A stretch of DNA of 64,000 nt from Perognathus longimembris pacificus (taxonomy: Eukaryota > Chordata > Mammalia > Rodentia > Heteromyidae), in NCBI RefSeq assembly GCF_023159225.1, contig NC_063188.1, positions 29,757,626 through 29,821,625 of the forward strand. Reading direction: 5' to 3'. The stretch's first letter is position 1; the number at the start of each line of letters is the position of its first letter. This document shows positions 1 to 11,103 of the stretch, piece after piece. Below the pieces are notes generated by a model, which was given only the letters and a program-made list of their open reading frames with translations, had not been told where the DNA came from and did no database searches. Both the position numbers and the translations under genes were made by a program.

Positions 1-374
1 GTCACTATAGTTGGCTACAATATTCTAAATCTTAGTGGCTTCCAAAGGTTTATTGTAACCATAAAATAAATGGCATTTATAAAAACTATCAATCAATTGC
101 ATTTAATAAAACAAAAGCAGTGAAGCTTACAGAATATTTTAGTAAAATTTCCACCATAAACAATCTTTCTGTCCTTTAATGCTTGAAGGATAAAGCTTCA
201 GACCTTTGGGGAAATAATTGCAAATTCACACCCTTAATGCTCATATCATGTCAGATAACTGAATGATTATTCTACCTAGAAAATCCACAAATTGTCAAAT
301 ATTCTTTGAAGTCATTCTAGTGGGTGAATAGAGATGTCACTTTGGGAGATTCTTGACTGACACAAGAGAGACAG
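1..374. other. Unique AT-rich DNA
   Basis: No gene or confident repeat is seen. The first 60 bases hold a phrase resembling the ends of old mammalian repeats (a 'cttagtggct...tttatt' pattern), too short to classify. Confidence 0.4.
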
Positions 375-655
375 TACACCATAGCAGTTAAGCATGAGGG
401 TTCTGGAGCCAGACAGTCTAGGGTCATTCTCTGCTCTGCCAATTACTGATCTCTTCTTTGGTGACCTTATACTAAGCAATGGCTTAGATGACTTTCTTAA
501 TTGCTCTGTACCTCAGATTCTTCTTTTCTAAAATGTAGTTAACAAGTATCACCTGCCTCAGAGATCGGCTGAAAAAATTAAAGGAGATATGTCAGATAAA
601 TAATATTGCATTGCCCAGGATACAGTAAACATTCAATTAATGCGAGCAATATTAC
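375..655 (+). repeat. MIR SINE, sense
   Basis: The order of recognisable blocks follows the MIR consensus: a tRNA-like head with 'ggttctggagccagac', then 'ctctgccaattactg', 'gtgacctta', 'ctctgtacctcag', 'aaaatg', and a tail ending in a 'cagtaaacattcaat' phrase. It is old and diverged, as expected of a mammal-wide element. Confidence 0.85.
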
Positions 656-722
656 CAGTACACAGCATTTGTCAATATTAAATAACCTCCCAATCCTTAG
701 TTCTCTTTACATTGTACATGAC

Positions 723-784
<62 letters not shown>
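723..784. repeat. (CA)n microsatellite, about 62 bp
   Basis: An uninterrupted AC/CA dinucleotide run ending in 'caccccac'. The Thr-His frame on + and the Cys-Val frame on - that cross it are products of the dinucleotide and not genes. Purity and length suggest it is polymorphic. Confidence 0.97.
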
Positions 785-787
<3 letters not shown>

Positions 788-1034
788 CACAGAGAGAAGC
801 CATGTGTCTATAGTGGTAATTTCGCCTGTCCTGCAAATTATGTTATAAATACCCACATAGTCTTTGATAAGAAAAAGGTTCCCCATCTCTTTCCTGGTAC
901 ATATTGCCACTGATGTTTTTTAAGTAATGTAATTAAAACAATTTCATGATTCCCCATTGTGTAGTAACCAATTGTGCTTATTTCTTGTCTGGAAATTTAA
1001 CATAGTTAAGTCATCTCACCAGTTTGTAACTTTC

Positions 1035-1165
1035 TCTTACATTTAATGTTAATTTTAAGTTAGTATTATCACCCCCTATTTACAGACAAGGAAACAGGCT
1101 CATTAAGAAAACATTGCCCAGTAGAAGAGTTTTACAAGATTTACATCTGACTTAAGATCCTTTAA
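1035..1165 (-). repeat. MIR-like fragment, antisense
   Basis: The phrases 'cccctatttacagacaaggaaac' (shortened here), 'gctca' and a degraded 'ttgcccagt' follow the antisense MIR core, which in consensus reads as tacagatgaggaaactgagg followed by a ttgcccaaggtc block. Diverged; an L2 or MIR-subfamily assignment is open. Confidence 0.55.
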
Positions 1166-1797
1166 TAAAGCTTAAAGTTACAGAAACTTTATTTTGGTGC
1201 TCAGATAATGCTTTCTTCTCAGTCCACTGTAACTTAAATACATGGAGATAAAACTGAAAAAATAATCTAAGATCTAAGTAATATTATAGTCTCTGTTCTC
1301 TCTGTATTCTCGGTGGAAGGTAGAGATTTTTCAAATCCTTCACAACCAATTCCACACATAAATATTTAATAAATTAAAGAAAATAAGAATGATTTGACAT
1401 AAAGACAATTAATGAAGAAGAGATGAAACAGAAAGAGAGACCAAGAAAAAGAAAGAAATGAAAAGAAAGGAGATGGGCAAAAATATTTCAATAACTGTAC
1501 TTTATACTTTATTTTCTTTTGTGAAAAATAGGCAAAGCTTGTACAAAGATGCATCTATAACAATATATTTCATAAGAATATACTGGCATTCTGAGTGAAT
1601 ATAGCTCAAAACACAAAGAAAGACATCTACCCATGTTGGGTGTTTGCTATGGTGCCATGGTTTGTGTTCATTTCAAATCTTCTGTTGTCTACAATGTCCT
1701 CCTGGACACATGCAAAGTAAAAACCCTCATCTAACAATGCATGGGGATAAATACTAGGTTTTTCTTCTCCATCTTACTAAAAAATGAAAAGGAAAGA
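1166..1797. other. AT-rich DNA, no recognisable gene
   Basis: Contains a purine-rich patch (about 1420-1480) that gives a Phe/Ser-rich minus-strand frame of 62 codons, judged spurious. Nothing else is recognised. Confidence 0.5.
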
Positions 1798-2398
1798 AGA
1801 TGAATGGATCAGGAAGATGTGGGATATATACACAATAGAGTTTTGTGTTTCCATCAGAAAGAATGACATTGCCCCATTCATAAGGAAATGGAAAAATTAT
1901 ACTAAGCACAATAAGCCAGTCCCAAAGAAAAGTAGGTTTCATGGTTTTCCTCATTTGTATTAACTAGAATATGTGGTAGATATTCTTAGCAAGGGATCTC
2001 AACCCAATTGCTAAGTGCATAGGACCATATATAATGAAACGTATCAATATGAATCAAGAGGTTCCTATTATGTCCTGTATGCAGTTATTTCTGTATTCTT
2101 TTCTGATTTAGTTTTCTGTACATTTTATCTTGTATATAAGTGTATCTGATCCGTGTAAGGGAAAGGGAATCAGAGAAACCGCTGGACAAATGACGAACTA
2201 ATGCAACAATGATACTCACTTGACACTGCTTTGGAAATGAACCATACAACTTGTGGGGGTGGGAGTAGCAAACGGTAAGTGGGATAAAATGAAGGAGGGG
2301 GTAAAAATGTTTAAAAAGAAATGTACTCTTAACCTTACTTATGTAACTTGTAATTAAGGTATTACAAAATAAGAGAAAATATAAATAATTTGGTACTA
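1798..2398 (+). mobile_element. LINE-1 3'UTR fragment, sense
   Basis: It starts with the same 3'UTR block found in the younger L1 copies at 46.36 kb and 61.97 kb (gatgaatggatcagg..., then atcagaaagaatgacattg..., then a block ending tactaagcacaataagccag). It runs through a G-rich stretch (about 2257-2300) to a terminal 'agaaatgtactc...' L1 end. It is a 5'-truncated copy and much more diverged than the copies near the right end. Confidence 0.8.
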
Positions 2399-2410
2399 AA
2401 GAAAGATGGA

Positions 2411-2520
2411 GCAGGAAGTGGCAGCTCATGTCTGTAATCTGAGCATTCAGGAAGTTGAGGCTAAAGTATCCTGAGTACAAAGTCAGCCTAAGCTACAGAG
2501 CAAGATCCTGTCTCAAAAAG
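2411..2520 (+). mobile_element. B1 SINE, sense
   Basis: A B1 (7SL-derived) monomer: 'ggcagctcatgtctgtaatc' near the head, then '...ttgaggctaaag...', '...gagcaagatcctgtctcaaaaag' at the tail. It sits directly behind the L1 3' end at 2398. Confidence 0.8.
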
Positions 2521-2660
2521 GAGAGAAAGGGAGGGAGATGGAGGAATGGAGGGTTGATGAGAGTGAGGAAAGAAGGAAAGAAGGAAGGAAGGATGAGAGA
2601 AAGAGAAAGAAACAAAGAAAGAAAAAAAAAGAGAGAAACAAAGAAAGAATGAGAAAGAGA
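2517..2660. repeat. Polypurine GGAA/GAAA-rich tract
   Basis: A nearly pure purine stretch of (GGAA)n, (GAAA)n and (GAGA)n units, apparently grown from the A-rich tail of the preceding B1. The Lys/Arg/Glu-rich plus frame and Leu/Ser/Phe-rich minus frame across it are compositional. Confidence 0.9.
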
Positions 2661-3295
2661 CATACACTTAGAAATATGTGAAATGGCTGGTATTTTGGAA
2701 GACTCATGAAGCTGCTCCTTATGTTTATTTATTTTTTATCGGACAACACATTAACTGTCATCCAAGCAAACCCACATCATTGCTAGATCTGTCTGAATTC
2801 TTTTGGGAGCATTTTAATGCAACTCACTTGATCCATTAAAAGTAATAATAATAGTAATAATAGTGTCTGTTTTATTGACTGCTCATTCCACAGACTATAA
2901 AGCCAACGAACAGACCATAATCAAGTCTGAGTGAAATTCTCAGTTGAAAGTCAACTTTGATGGAAATAACACTGCACTTAAATGGGAAAACTAAAAAAAT
3001 TGATTCTGTTTATGGAACTACAAAGGGAGGGAGATGGTAGTGCCTAAATAAACAAATGACATCACACAAGTAGCTTTATGATTATTTTGGAAGACCATTT
3101 TTTAAAGGCAAGAAAAGAGAAGCAATTACAAAATACTTACATAATTGAAGCATTAAGTACCATTCTACAATGTATTGCTCACATGAATATTGTTGGACTG
3201 TAGAATTTTAGTTATATGCACCAGGGCTTTACTAAATAAAGCAAAGGATACCATTTGTCTCTTTTGACATATATATAAACATCAATGGAGACAAC
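2661..3295. other. AT-rich unique DNA
   Basis: No gene. A short (AAT)n-like patch lies near 2840-2860. No other pattern is supported. Confidence 0.5.
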
Positions 3296-3470
3296 AGTTA
3301 ACGATTTCCTGAGTGCTTTGGTATGCATTATTTAATTTAATCATGAGACCTTTAGGGTAGAAATTATTAGTTTGTCCAATAATGAGAGGCCCCAGAATAT
3401 AATTAACCTGAATCATAGTGCTGATACTTAATGACCAGGAACAAGAAGGCAGGCCTTTTTATTCTGAAAG
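3296..3470 (-). repeat. MIR-like fragment, antisense
   Basis: The order 'cctgagtgctttggtatgca', 'tttaatttaatcatgagacc', 'ggtagaaattattag' and a terminal purine block resembles antisense MIR (end of element, 'gagcacttactatg', 'ttaatcctcac', 'ggtaggtactatt'). Strongly diverged. Confidence 0.55.
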
Positions 3471-3496
3471 CTCATGCTCATAATTCTTTGCTGCTT

Positions 3497-3565
3497 TCAT
3501 TCATTCATTTGTTCATTCATTTATTATTTATGCATTTATGTATTTATCTATTTTTATTTTATTCA
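3497..3565. repeat. (CATT)n/(ATTT)n simple repeat
   Basis: Tetranucleotide runs of cattcatt, tattta and tatctatt type, adjoining the tail end of the antisense B1 that follows. Probably a tail-derived microsatellite. Confidence 0.8.
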
Positions 3566-3595
3566 TTTGTGGATTGACTGATTGATGATTGGTTG

Positions 3596-3705
3596 ATACA
3601 GGCTTTCTTACTGTGTAAATTATACTGGCCTGGAACTTACAATCCTCCTGCATCTACCTGCTCAGGACTGTAATTACAGCTATTCACTACCAAGCCAATC
3701 ACAAC
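3596..3705 (-). mobile_element. B1 SINE, antisense
   Basis: Reads as reversed B1: 'acaggctttcttactgtgta', 'ctggcctggaacttacaatc', 'ctcctgcatctacctgctca', 'gtaattacag'. The tail is the tetranucleotide repeat at 3497-3565. Confidence 0.85.
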
Positions 3706-3727
3706 TTCCATTTTAAATGAATTATTG

Positions 3728-3800
3728 AATCAAGTGTGGTGGTACACATTTATAGTTACAGTACCCAAGAGGGTGAAGCAGGGATATTTTGCATTTCCAA
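3728..3800 (+). mobile_element. B1 head fragment, sense
   Basis: Only the head block is visible ('tcaagtgtggtggtacacat', 'ttatagttacagtacccaag', 'gaagcagg'). The remainder has decayed or is missing. Confidence 0.6.
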
Positions 3801-4139
3801 CCAACAAAAATAAATGAAATATAAATTTTCTGATTGATATTTTGTCAACATGCATAAAATTCAGGTAAACTGGTTGGTAAAATACTGAAATTATTCCCAA
3901 CAACTTATTAATCGTTTCTCTGTTCATTCTCTACACTGAGTCAACCCATCTAGCACCCCTGATATCTTTGTCCTTTTTCCATGGTAAGTCCCATCTCTGT
4001 ATAATCCAGTAACTGAAGGCTTACTATTTATATAGCACTGAGTTTTGAGCCAGTACTCTACCAATATGATTGCTGCCTGTTCTTATTGTTTAGAGCCCAA
4101 GTTCTAACAGCTACTAGATGTTTTGCAGATTACTACTTG

Positions 4140-4730
4140 TTCTATATATACTATAGAATACCATGCAGCTATTGAAATGAACGGGAGGACCTTCAAGTGA
4201 GCAGGACAAATCAAATACATTTTTCTCTACTCACTCCCAGAACCTCACTAACATGACAGCAAAGAGTTAAAAAAAGAAAATCATAAAACCCCCCAAAGGA
4301 CAAAGTGAACATGAAAGGAGATGACAGTAGAAGAGAAATGTCAACACAAGTTTTATGTTGGAAACAAAGATGTTCAGATGGTAACTGACTTAGCTGAGTC
4401 AATAATACTGAAACTTAAGCCTGAAATTGGGGAGAAGCCAACAAAAGCAAAGCAAGTCATGCTGCAGAAACTCAGGGTTTGGAAGCTTGAAAAAGCTTTA
4501 GAGGCAGGGGTCTGCATAGGACTAAAAGAAAGATTGACAGTCTCTTGTGCTAAATTTTTTCATGTACTTCATGAATAATTTTCTTTTGCTAATGCACATA
4601 GAAGACTTGGTAAAATACAGGTGAGATTCTATACAAAAAATAGTGTGAGATTGTCCAAAAAGAAATATACTCATTAATAACGTAACTTTAACCCCTCTGC
4701 ACAACACCTTTATAATAACAATAAAAATGT
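4140..4730 (+). mobile_element. Old LINE-1 3'UTR, sense
   Basis: The block 'ataccatgcagctattgaaa' and the terminal 'aaatatactcattaataacg', 'taacccctctgcaca' and 'cctttataataac' then A-rich end match a rodent L1 3' terminus. An 85-codon frame at 4321-4578 lies inside it. It has no domain I recognise and is treated as chance coding in 3'UTR-derived DNA. Confidence 0.65.
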
Positions 4731-5019
4731 AGAAATCTGTACTTCATATAATTTAACTTCACTATGTGTTTCTGTGTGCTCATAGTGACAATCAGTATTA
4801 TATCACCTGGTAGAAAATAGGATGACTCTTTCCTATGGAAACTAAACTGTTCAATAGAAAAGAGTTCAATACCGGGAAATTGTGGACAAAACCCAGTTAA
4901 ACAGCTAAAATTTTCAATCTTGACAACTTAAAAGGAAATATACCATATCATAGTGACTACTCATATGCAGAGCACTTTTAACTAATCTCTCCATGATTTA
5001 TTGTTATATATAAATGGAC

Positions 5020-6420
5020 TCTCAAGAAGCAAAAATTATTGAAGAGAGATTAAAGCAATAGAGGAGAAAAGTAAACTCGTTAGCAACAAAGGCAATACTG
5101 GAAATAGAAGAAAAGTTTTAAGAGATAAGAATACTCAGAAATCACAGAAAATCAAGAACATTTGGAAGATATGAAAAAGCTTTTAAAATTAAAATAAGAT
5201 AAAAATACAAATGATAGAAAATAAACTGGAGGAAACCTCCTAAAACTAGAATTAAAAAATGAAAAATAAGGGAAAAAAATGACTTAAGTATCAATCTAGG
5301 AAGTGAAACATAAGGATGATAACATTTACAGGAAGACTAGGAAAATGGAAAAGGAAATTACCTGTGAAACAATGTATGAACATTTTCTAGAACTGAAAGA
5401 CATGAGTTCCCTTATTAGAAAGTTCTGCCAAGTGCTTTGTATAATAATAATAAATCACACCAGTGCATATCACATCATAGTTACATTTCAGAAACTCATA
5501 GTCGAAATGAAAATGTGGACTGAAAGCAACACTAGAAGCTAGAAAGCAATCAAATAATTGACTAGAAATCCAAGAATGAGGCCAGGTGCCGATGACTCAC
5601 ACCTCTAATCCTAGCTATTCATGATGCTGAAATCTGAGGATCACGGTTCAAAGCCAGCCTGGGCAGGAAAGTCTGTGAGACTCTTATCTCCAATTAATCA
5701 CCAGAAAACCAGGAGTGGTACTGTGGCTCGAGTGGTACTGTGGCTCAATTGGTAGGGTGCTAGTCTCTCGCTGAAAATCTCAGGGACAGCTCCTAGGACC
5801 AGAGCTCAAACCCCACCACTGACCCCCCCCCAAAAAAAAATCCAAGAATGATTTATTTCTAAAGTACATAGAAGTTTATGCTTAGCCAAATCTAAAGGTA
5901 GGTCATAATATAAAAAATTATTTTCAGATATGAAAGGTATCACACTTTTCTCCCACAAGTAGCCTTGCAAAGAAAGTTCTAGACATTTTTGTTCAAGGTA
6001 AAAGGTTTCACCCAATAAATGAAGAACATGTGGAAAACAGTATGGAGAAGGGGATTGAGAGCTTTCCCTAAGAAGCTTATGGAATCTGTATGAGCCTCCC
6101 TCCAACCAGAAGGTCAACCATGTAAATTCTATTCTAAAGAAAATACTTAGTGGGAAAGACTGAATAGGATTGCCCTGATTCAAAAAAGCACAATGAAGCA
6201 AGAATATTAAACAAAAAGAAGTTTTTCTAGGAAAGCCTTTCAAAACTGGGCAAGACAAAAATCTAAGGAGGTTGTAAAAGGAAAATGGTACTGAGTAAAG
6301 ATCTGAATGTTACTCTGGTAGATGCGTTGTGGAGTGGTAACAAGGGAATTTAAGTTTATGAGTCACAAACAAGGACTGATTGATATGAAAACAGAAAAAA
6401 TAAGTAAATGCAGTATGATC
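5020..6420 (+). mobile_element. Ancient HAL1/L1-type ORF1 and 3' region, sense, split by a SINE
   Basis: The landmarks follow the carboxy-terminal part of an ancient L1-type ORF1: 'gcaacactagaagctagaaa', then after the SINE 'tatgcttagccaaatc', 'attttcagatatgaaaggta', and a following untranslated stretch. Many frame breaks make it a fossil. The SINE at 5580-5837 interrupts it. HAL1 (an L1 lineage with ORF1 only) and L1M are both possible. The minus-strand 150-codon frame at 5806-6258 is antisense to this fossil and is not a gene. Confidence 0.6.
5580..5837 (+). mobile_element. B1-tRNA composite SINE, sense
   Basis: Left half is B1-like ('cacctctaatcctagctatt', 'gaggatcacggttcaaagcc'). The right half is a tRNA-like module ('gtggctcaattggtagggtg' and an 'agctcaaacccc' B-box-like block). 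Target-site duplications 'aaatccaagaatga' flank it at 5566-5579 and 5838-5851. A short internal repeat of 'gtggtactgtggctc' lies near 5714-5745. Confidence 0.9.
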
Positions 6421-7039
6421 ATTTAGTCACTTCTCTTTCTCCACCTGCACCTCAGATGCCCCATGTCACTATGTTTCTCTTACCTAATCAACACTTAAGG
6501 AAAAGTTTTGAAGATTGTTATTTACCTTAACCAATATCAACTTTTGTTCCTACCTGTCCCCTCTAGGTGTTAAATATCTGCTATTGGTGCTAAAATATTA
6601 ATGACAGGTAGTACTTGAAATATTTGCATTTTGACAGACTATAGAGAATAAAGACTATGTACATTCACCTTCTTTTAAATGCACAAATGAGGGAAATATC
6701 TTTAAAGGTAGAGACATCAAACCATCAAACCTTACAATTTACAAACCATCTTCTTCACCTGTGAACCAAACTAGCTGGAAGTTTGCATTTCAAAGTATAT
6801 CAATGTCTTTTCTGGAGCCTAGTTTTACACATGCTAGTGGTAATCCATAAATTACTCTCCCAAGCAAATAAATAGATTAAAAGCGAGAAATAATTTTCAC
6901 ACTATGTCATGGTTACTCTGATTTGGGTATAAGAAACCATAAATAATTGTAAAAATGATCCAGGACATTAAAGGTTAATGAATCTGTCCTTAAACATGTC
7001 TCACATTTAAAATCTAGTGTGTTTAGAATTAGAGAACTG
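6421..7039. other. Unique AT-rich DNA
   Basis: No gene and no confident repeat was recognised. Confidence 0.45.
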
Positions 7040-7291
7040 AGAGGTCAGGCACTGGTGGCACACACCTGTAATCTTAGCTATTCAAAAGGCTGAAATCTGA
7101 GGATTGCGGTTTGAAACCAGCCCAACCAGTAAAGTCTGACACTCATCTCTAATAAATTACTCAGAAAAGGCTGGAGGTGGCGCTGTGGCTCAAGTGGTAG
7201 AGTGCTAGCCTTGAGCCAAAGAAGCTCAGGGACAATGCCCAGGCCCTGAGTTCAAGCCTAGGGACTAGTTTAAAACAAAACAAAACAAAAC
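7040..7291 (+). mobile_element. B1-tRNA composite SINE, sense
   Basis: Full-length: B1-like head ('actggtggcacacacctgta'), a tRNA-like right module with an A-box-like 'gtggctcaagtggtagagtg' and B-box 'gagttcaagcc', and a (CAAAA)n tail. Short direct repeats 'agaactg' (7033-7039, 7292-7298) may be the TSD. Confidence 0.9.
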
Positions 7292-7298
7292 AGAACTG

Positions 7299-8689
7299 CA
7301 ACTGGATCAAATTCACCTAAAACTACTTTATAAGTAGTTGTCATACATCTCATAATCTGATGTTAGGAAATGTCTGAAAAGGAACATAAGACTATTACAG
7401 TAGAAAATACAGAAGAATCATATGCAATCAAGTTTATTTATATCAGTGATCCAAATCATATTAAAATCTTGTGGACCAATGTAATTGGCAATAAAAATCT
7501 TACCCAGAATAACACGAGTCACATCAGGTCATTCTGAGCAAACATACTGGACAATTCCATAACTCTGAAATCTAAGGAAAGTGATAGGGGACTGAAGGAT
7601 TTCAGTAAACACAGCAAGTACATATCTCATGTTTAGAGGTATCAAATTCACATTGTGAACTTTAGCACAAATCTCACTGCAACTCAAAGGGAATGTTCTA
7701 ATTCTGGTAATAAGGTTTACCAAAGTATTTTGGGGATTTTAACTAAAGTATGTCTTAGTCTTCCTTAGTCACCAGGAAGAAAATGAAAATAAAGGCATCC
7801 CAATACATAAGGTGAGAATATTATTTAAGTACTTTGTAATGTACTATGATGCCAGGAACTCAGTTTGGTATGCTGAGTACAGTGGCAAGAGCCCAATACT
7901 CAATGCCACATTCTCTGAGGAGCAGGAGGCATCGATGCCATAACGTTCCACAAATGTCCTTTCACACGGTAAAAATATTTCTGACAGTCACTCTGCCCAA
8001 ACCTTCCTATTCATAACACTGTCAGCTGGCGTGTCACTCATAGTGACAGGAAAGAAGACAGGGAATCAGGATTGTGGTAACGAAGATGGTAGCTAGTAAG
8101 ATATTGCATAGTGATGAAGGGATTAAATATGTGCCATCTCAAAATTGATTGTCAAATTGATATGATTACTGTAAGCTGAAACCACTGCCCTAGTTGTAAA
8201 CTAGAAGAGCCACTCAGTCCATCATCCCATACATGCAGCAAGCCATAAAGATTTTTTATTCTTCTGCTTATTTTTTTAAAGGAGTTGCCATTCAACAAAG
8301 TAGTGTATAAATACAATGAATTTTTTTAAAGGAAAGTCCTTCACAATACCAAGACTGGAAATAATCTTGATTACTCAGAAACCAGCCATTGGAGTTTCAA
8401 TGAAACTCAATAAACATAAGTCTAAACTAAAGAGTGGGGAGAGTAAAACTTTCTCTGCACGAACAAACAAAAAGAATCCAAACGTTCTACTGTCACATAA
8501 GTTGCTAACACATTCTTTTTCACCAGGGAAATATACCACTGGTCTTGGGGAATGAGTAGTCTCAATATTACATTATTGCAACTTAAAATTATTTTATTAA
8601 ATCACACTCAATTAAAATATCAGAAAGTTGTACAGCTCAAAAGGATGGGACGAAGACTATATCCAGTGATTGGGAGAGTACCTGGCATA
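7299..8689. other. Unique DNA, no gene recognised
   Basis: About 1.4 kb without a repeat I can name. Two short frames (8316-8555 and 8552-8809, plus strand) overlap by four bases but show no domain, and the second runs into an LTR. I do not call them genes. Confidence 0.45.
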
Positions 8690-9035
8690 GTCTCTTTATG
8701 GTGCTATAACACAACATCACAGCTTATAAACAACAGTAAGCTTATTGCTGACAAGTTCTCAGGCCTAGGAAGACTAGATGGAGGTGCCAATAGGTTTAGA
8801 GTCTGGTGAAAGCACTGGCTCATACAAGATACATCCTCTTTATGTGGCAAGGACAAAAGTCTCCCTGGGGTCTCTTTTGTAGGACATTAATCCCATTTGC
8901 AAGGGGCTCTACCATCATGATGGGACCCAAAGGCCCTATCACCTAATACAATCATCTATTTAGAGGAGAGGATTTCAACATATGAAGTTGGAGTACATTA
9001 ACATCATTAGCAGGGCCCATAGGAACGTAGCTTCA
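8690..9035 (-). mobile_element. MaLR-type LTR, antisense
   Basis: Reads reversed as a mammalian-apparent LTR: 'gctataacacaacatcacag', 'cttataaacaacag', 'ctccctggggtctcttttgt', 'ggacattaatcccatttgca', 'ggatttcaacatatgaagtt'. This order matches the reverse of MaLR (ERVL-MaLR) LTRs. Exact subfamily not determined. Confidence 0.7.
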
Positions 9036-9107
9036 AATTAATTTGACCCAGTTCCATTTGATAAACAAGTCAAAGAGAACAATTTTAATTGGGGTAGGCA
9101 TCTAAAA

Positions 9108-9300
9108 CTTACTTCTTTTTTATTGTGACTAAAGGTGATGTACAGAGGGGTTATAGTTACATAAATCAGTTAATGACTACTTTTGTTTTTGAACTGTGTC
9201 ACCTCTTTTGTTTTCTCCCATTTTTTTCCTCCTGCCTCCCCATCCCCCGCCAAGTTGCATAGTTCATTTTCAACACAGAACTTCCTTCTTATACCTCTAA
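9108..9300 (-). mobile_element. LINE-1 3' end, antisense
   Basis: Begins with a T-rich block then 'ggtgatgtacagaggggtta', the reverse of the L1 terminal 'taacctctctgtacatca' block seen at 62.6 kb. It then enters a pyrimidine-rich stretch that is the reverse of the L1 3'UTR polypurine tract. Severely 5' truncated. Confidence 0.85.
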
Positions 9301-9326
9301 TATATCTTCAAGAAATTTCAGGATGT

Positions 9327-9587
9327 GGGGCTGGGAATGTGGCTTAGTGGTAGAGTGCTTACCTAGCATGCATGAGGACCTGGGTTCAATTCCTCAGCAC
9401 CACATAAACAGAAAAAGGCAGAAGGGGCGCTGTGGCTCAAGTGGTAGAGTGCTAGCCTTGAGCAAAAAGAAGCCAGGGACAGTGCTCAGGCCCTGAATCC
9501 AAGGCCCAGGACTGGCAAAAAAAAAAAAAGCCAGGGACAGTGCTTAGGCCCTGAGTTCAAGCTCCAGGACTGGCAGGAAAAAAAATT
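9327..9587 (+). mobile_element. Dimeric tRNA-derived SINE with a duplicated 3' segment
   Basis: Left tRNA-like half ('gtggcttagtggtagagtgc' A box, 'gggttcaattcc' B box) and right half ('gtggctcaagtggtagagtg'). After its first A tail a second, diverged copy of the last 55 bases of the element follows ('agccagggacagtgcttagg...ctggcagg'). Pol III promoter boxes in the left half look intact. Confidence 0.9.
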
Positions 9588-10334
9588 CTAAGATGCCACT
9601 ATGGCTATGGCCTTGGAGAATGACATATACAAGCCCAAATTTTCTGTTCTAGTTTGCTTGTGATAAGCTATAAGGAAGCTAGTATCATATATTCTCTAAA
9701 TGTTCTGACTTTGGAGCCTATGTAAAAATCCCAGTCATACCCTTGTATCACATAAATTAAAAAATAAAAAAAACATAAAATTAAAAGGGATCATTAAAAT
9801 ATCATTGAAAAGATATGTCAGTACAGGTTTTGTTCTGACTGAAGGTCCACTTCGGTTTGGTTTGGCTAATACAATTTCAAAACAATCCAGGTGTCTTCAC
9901 TTCAGTCTTCCTAGGAATAAAAAAACATTCCTAGAATTCAGACATTGAATCTAAGTTAGATTTGAGAAGGCATGATTTTCAGGTAGTTTGTCTTAGAATC
10001 CCTTCCCCATTTTGAACATGAGTCCTCTGTTTTATGTTTTCTGCTACTTCACAGTCCTAGAATAACAGTGTACAAATGCTTCCTCTCTTGAGTCCAACCT
10101 CATTCAGACCTTACTTAGGTTTGGGTTTTTTTAGTATCATATGCTCCCCTACATTTATTATGTGCTTCAAAACTATGGAGATATTTTTCAGTTGCAGGCT
10201 GTCCACTACTGACATTTTACTTATCTCTTTCACAGATCTCAGAGTTCTCTATGTCTCTACTATTTGGGCTCCTTTCTCTTGTCTCTGTTCAGCTTGTTCC
10301 TTCAAATATACAATACAATGCAAAAAGGTTAGCA
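9588..10334. other. Unique AT-rich DNA
   Basis: No gene. A 106-codon frame at 10076-10396 (+) has no recognisable domain and overlaps an L2 fossil. Confidence 0.45.
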
Positions 10335-10740
10335 CATATTTCAAGGTTCTCCATGATCTAATCCTTGTTCATCATTCTCACCTCATCTCAGGCTAATGTC
10401 TACTTCACTCTTCAAGCTTCTTCTTGTTTTAGAAGTATTGGTATCTATAATTAAGGCCTAAGGTTTGTTAGGCAAGCACTCTACCACTTGAACCACATCC
10501 CCAGTCCTTTTTGCTTTAGGTTATTTTTCAGATACAGTCTCACATATTTTTGCCTAAGGCCAGCAAGGTTATGTAGCTAGTATTAGAAATATGTACCACC
10601 ATACCCAGATGTCTCTCCTCAATCTTTTTCCTCATTATTGTTCAGTTACGTGAGCATGTCTTATTCTTTCACAATGTTTATTCCTTCCCCACCCATTTTC
10701 TGCATGTCCGGGTCCTTGGAAAGGGATTCCCTTTCAGGTA
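10335..10740 (+). repeat. L2 fragment, sense, split by a SINE
   Basis: 'aaggttctccatgatctaat' followed by 'ctcacctcatctcaggctaa' matches a stretch of L2. The region after the SINE (10613-10740) is compatible with its continuation but is diverged. Confidence 0.5.
10452..10612 (-). mobile_element. B1-ID composite SINE, antisense
   Basis: Reversed order: ID/tRNA-like part ('gcaagcactctaccacttga', 'accacatccccagtcc') then a degraded B1 ('tatgtagctagtattag', 'taccaccatacccag'). Older than the dimeric SINEs, judging by divergence. Confidence 0.7.
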
Positions 10741-10867
10741 AGTTAAATAACTAAGTTAAAGTTTGTAACTTTAATTTTATCTTTCTCTTCTTTTTTCTGT
10801 CATAAAATTTACCAACATTTACAATTGTGCATCTAGCTAATGCTAAATAATCTAATATATATCTATT

Positions 10868-11103
10868 TGTTTTTTGTGCTGGTCCTGGGGCTTGAACTCA
10901 GGGCCTGAGTGCTTTTCCTGAGCTTTTACATCCAAGGCTAGCACTCTACCACCTAATCCACAACTTCACTTTCACTTTGGTGGATAATTGGAGACAAGAG
11001 TCTCACAGACTTCCCTGCCTGGGCTAACTTTGTACCATAATCCTCAGATCATAGCGTCTTGAGTAGCTAGGATTACAGGTGTGAGCTACCAATGCCCAGC
11101 TAT
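10868..11103 (-). mobile_element. B1-tRNA composite SINE, antisense
   Basis: Reverse of the right tRNA-like module ('ggggcttgaactcagggcct', 'gctagcactctaccacc') followed by the reverse of the B1-like half ('gagtctcacagacttccctg', 'ctaggattacaggtgtgagc'). Imperfect flanking repeats of a 'taatat...tatct' type occur on both sides. Confidence 0.88.

Noticed and set aside
606..910. Thr-His (+) and Cys-Val (-) reading frames
   Set aside because: Both are translations of the CA microsatellite at 723-784.
4321..4578. 85-codon plus-strand frame resembling a small basic protein
   Set aside because: It lies inside an L1-like 3' end, shows no domain, and has no promoter or splice context. A processed pseudogene of a gene unknown to me is not excluded.
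5806..6258. 150-codon minus-strand frame
   Set aside because: Antisense to the HAL1/L1 fossil and ending inside the SINE tail; no recognised domain or codon pattern.
8316..8809. Two overlapping short frames that could look like an ATGA-coupled pair
   Set aside because: Such coupling is a prokaryotic feature, the DNA is mammalian, and the second frame enters an antisense LTR.
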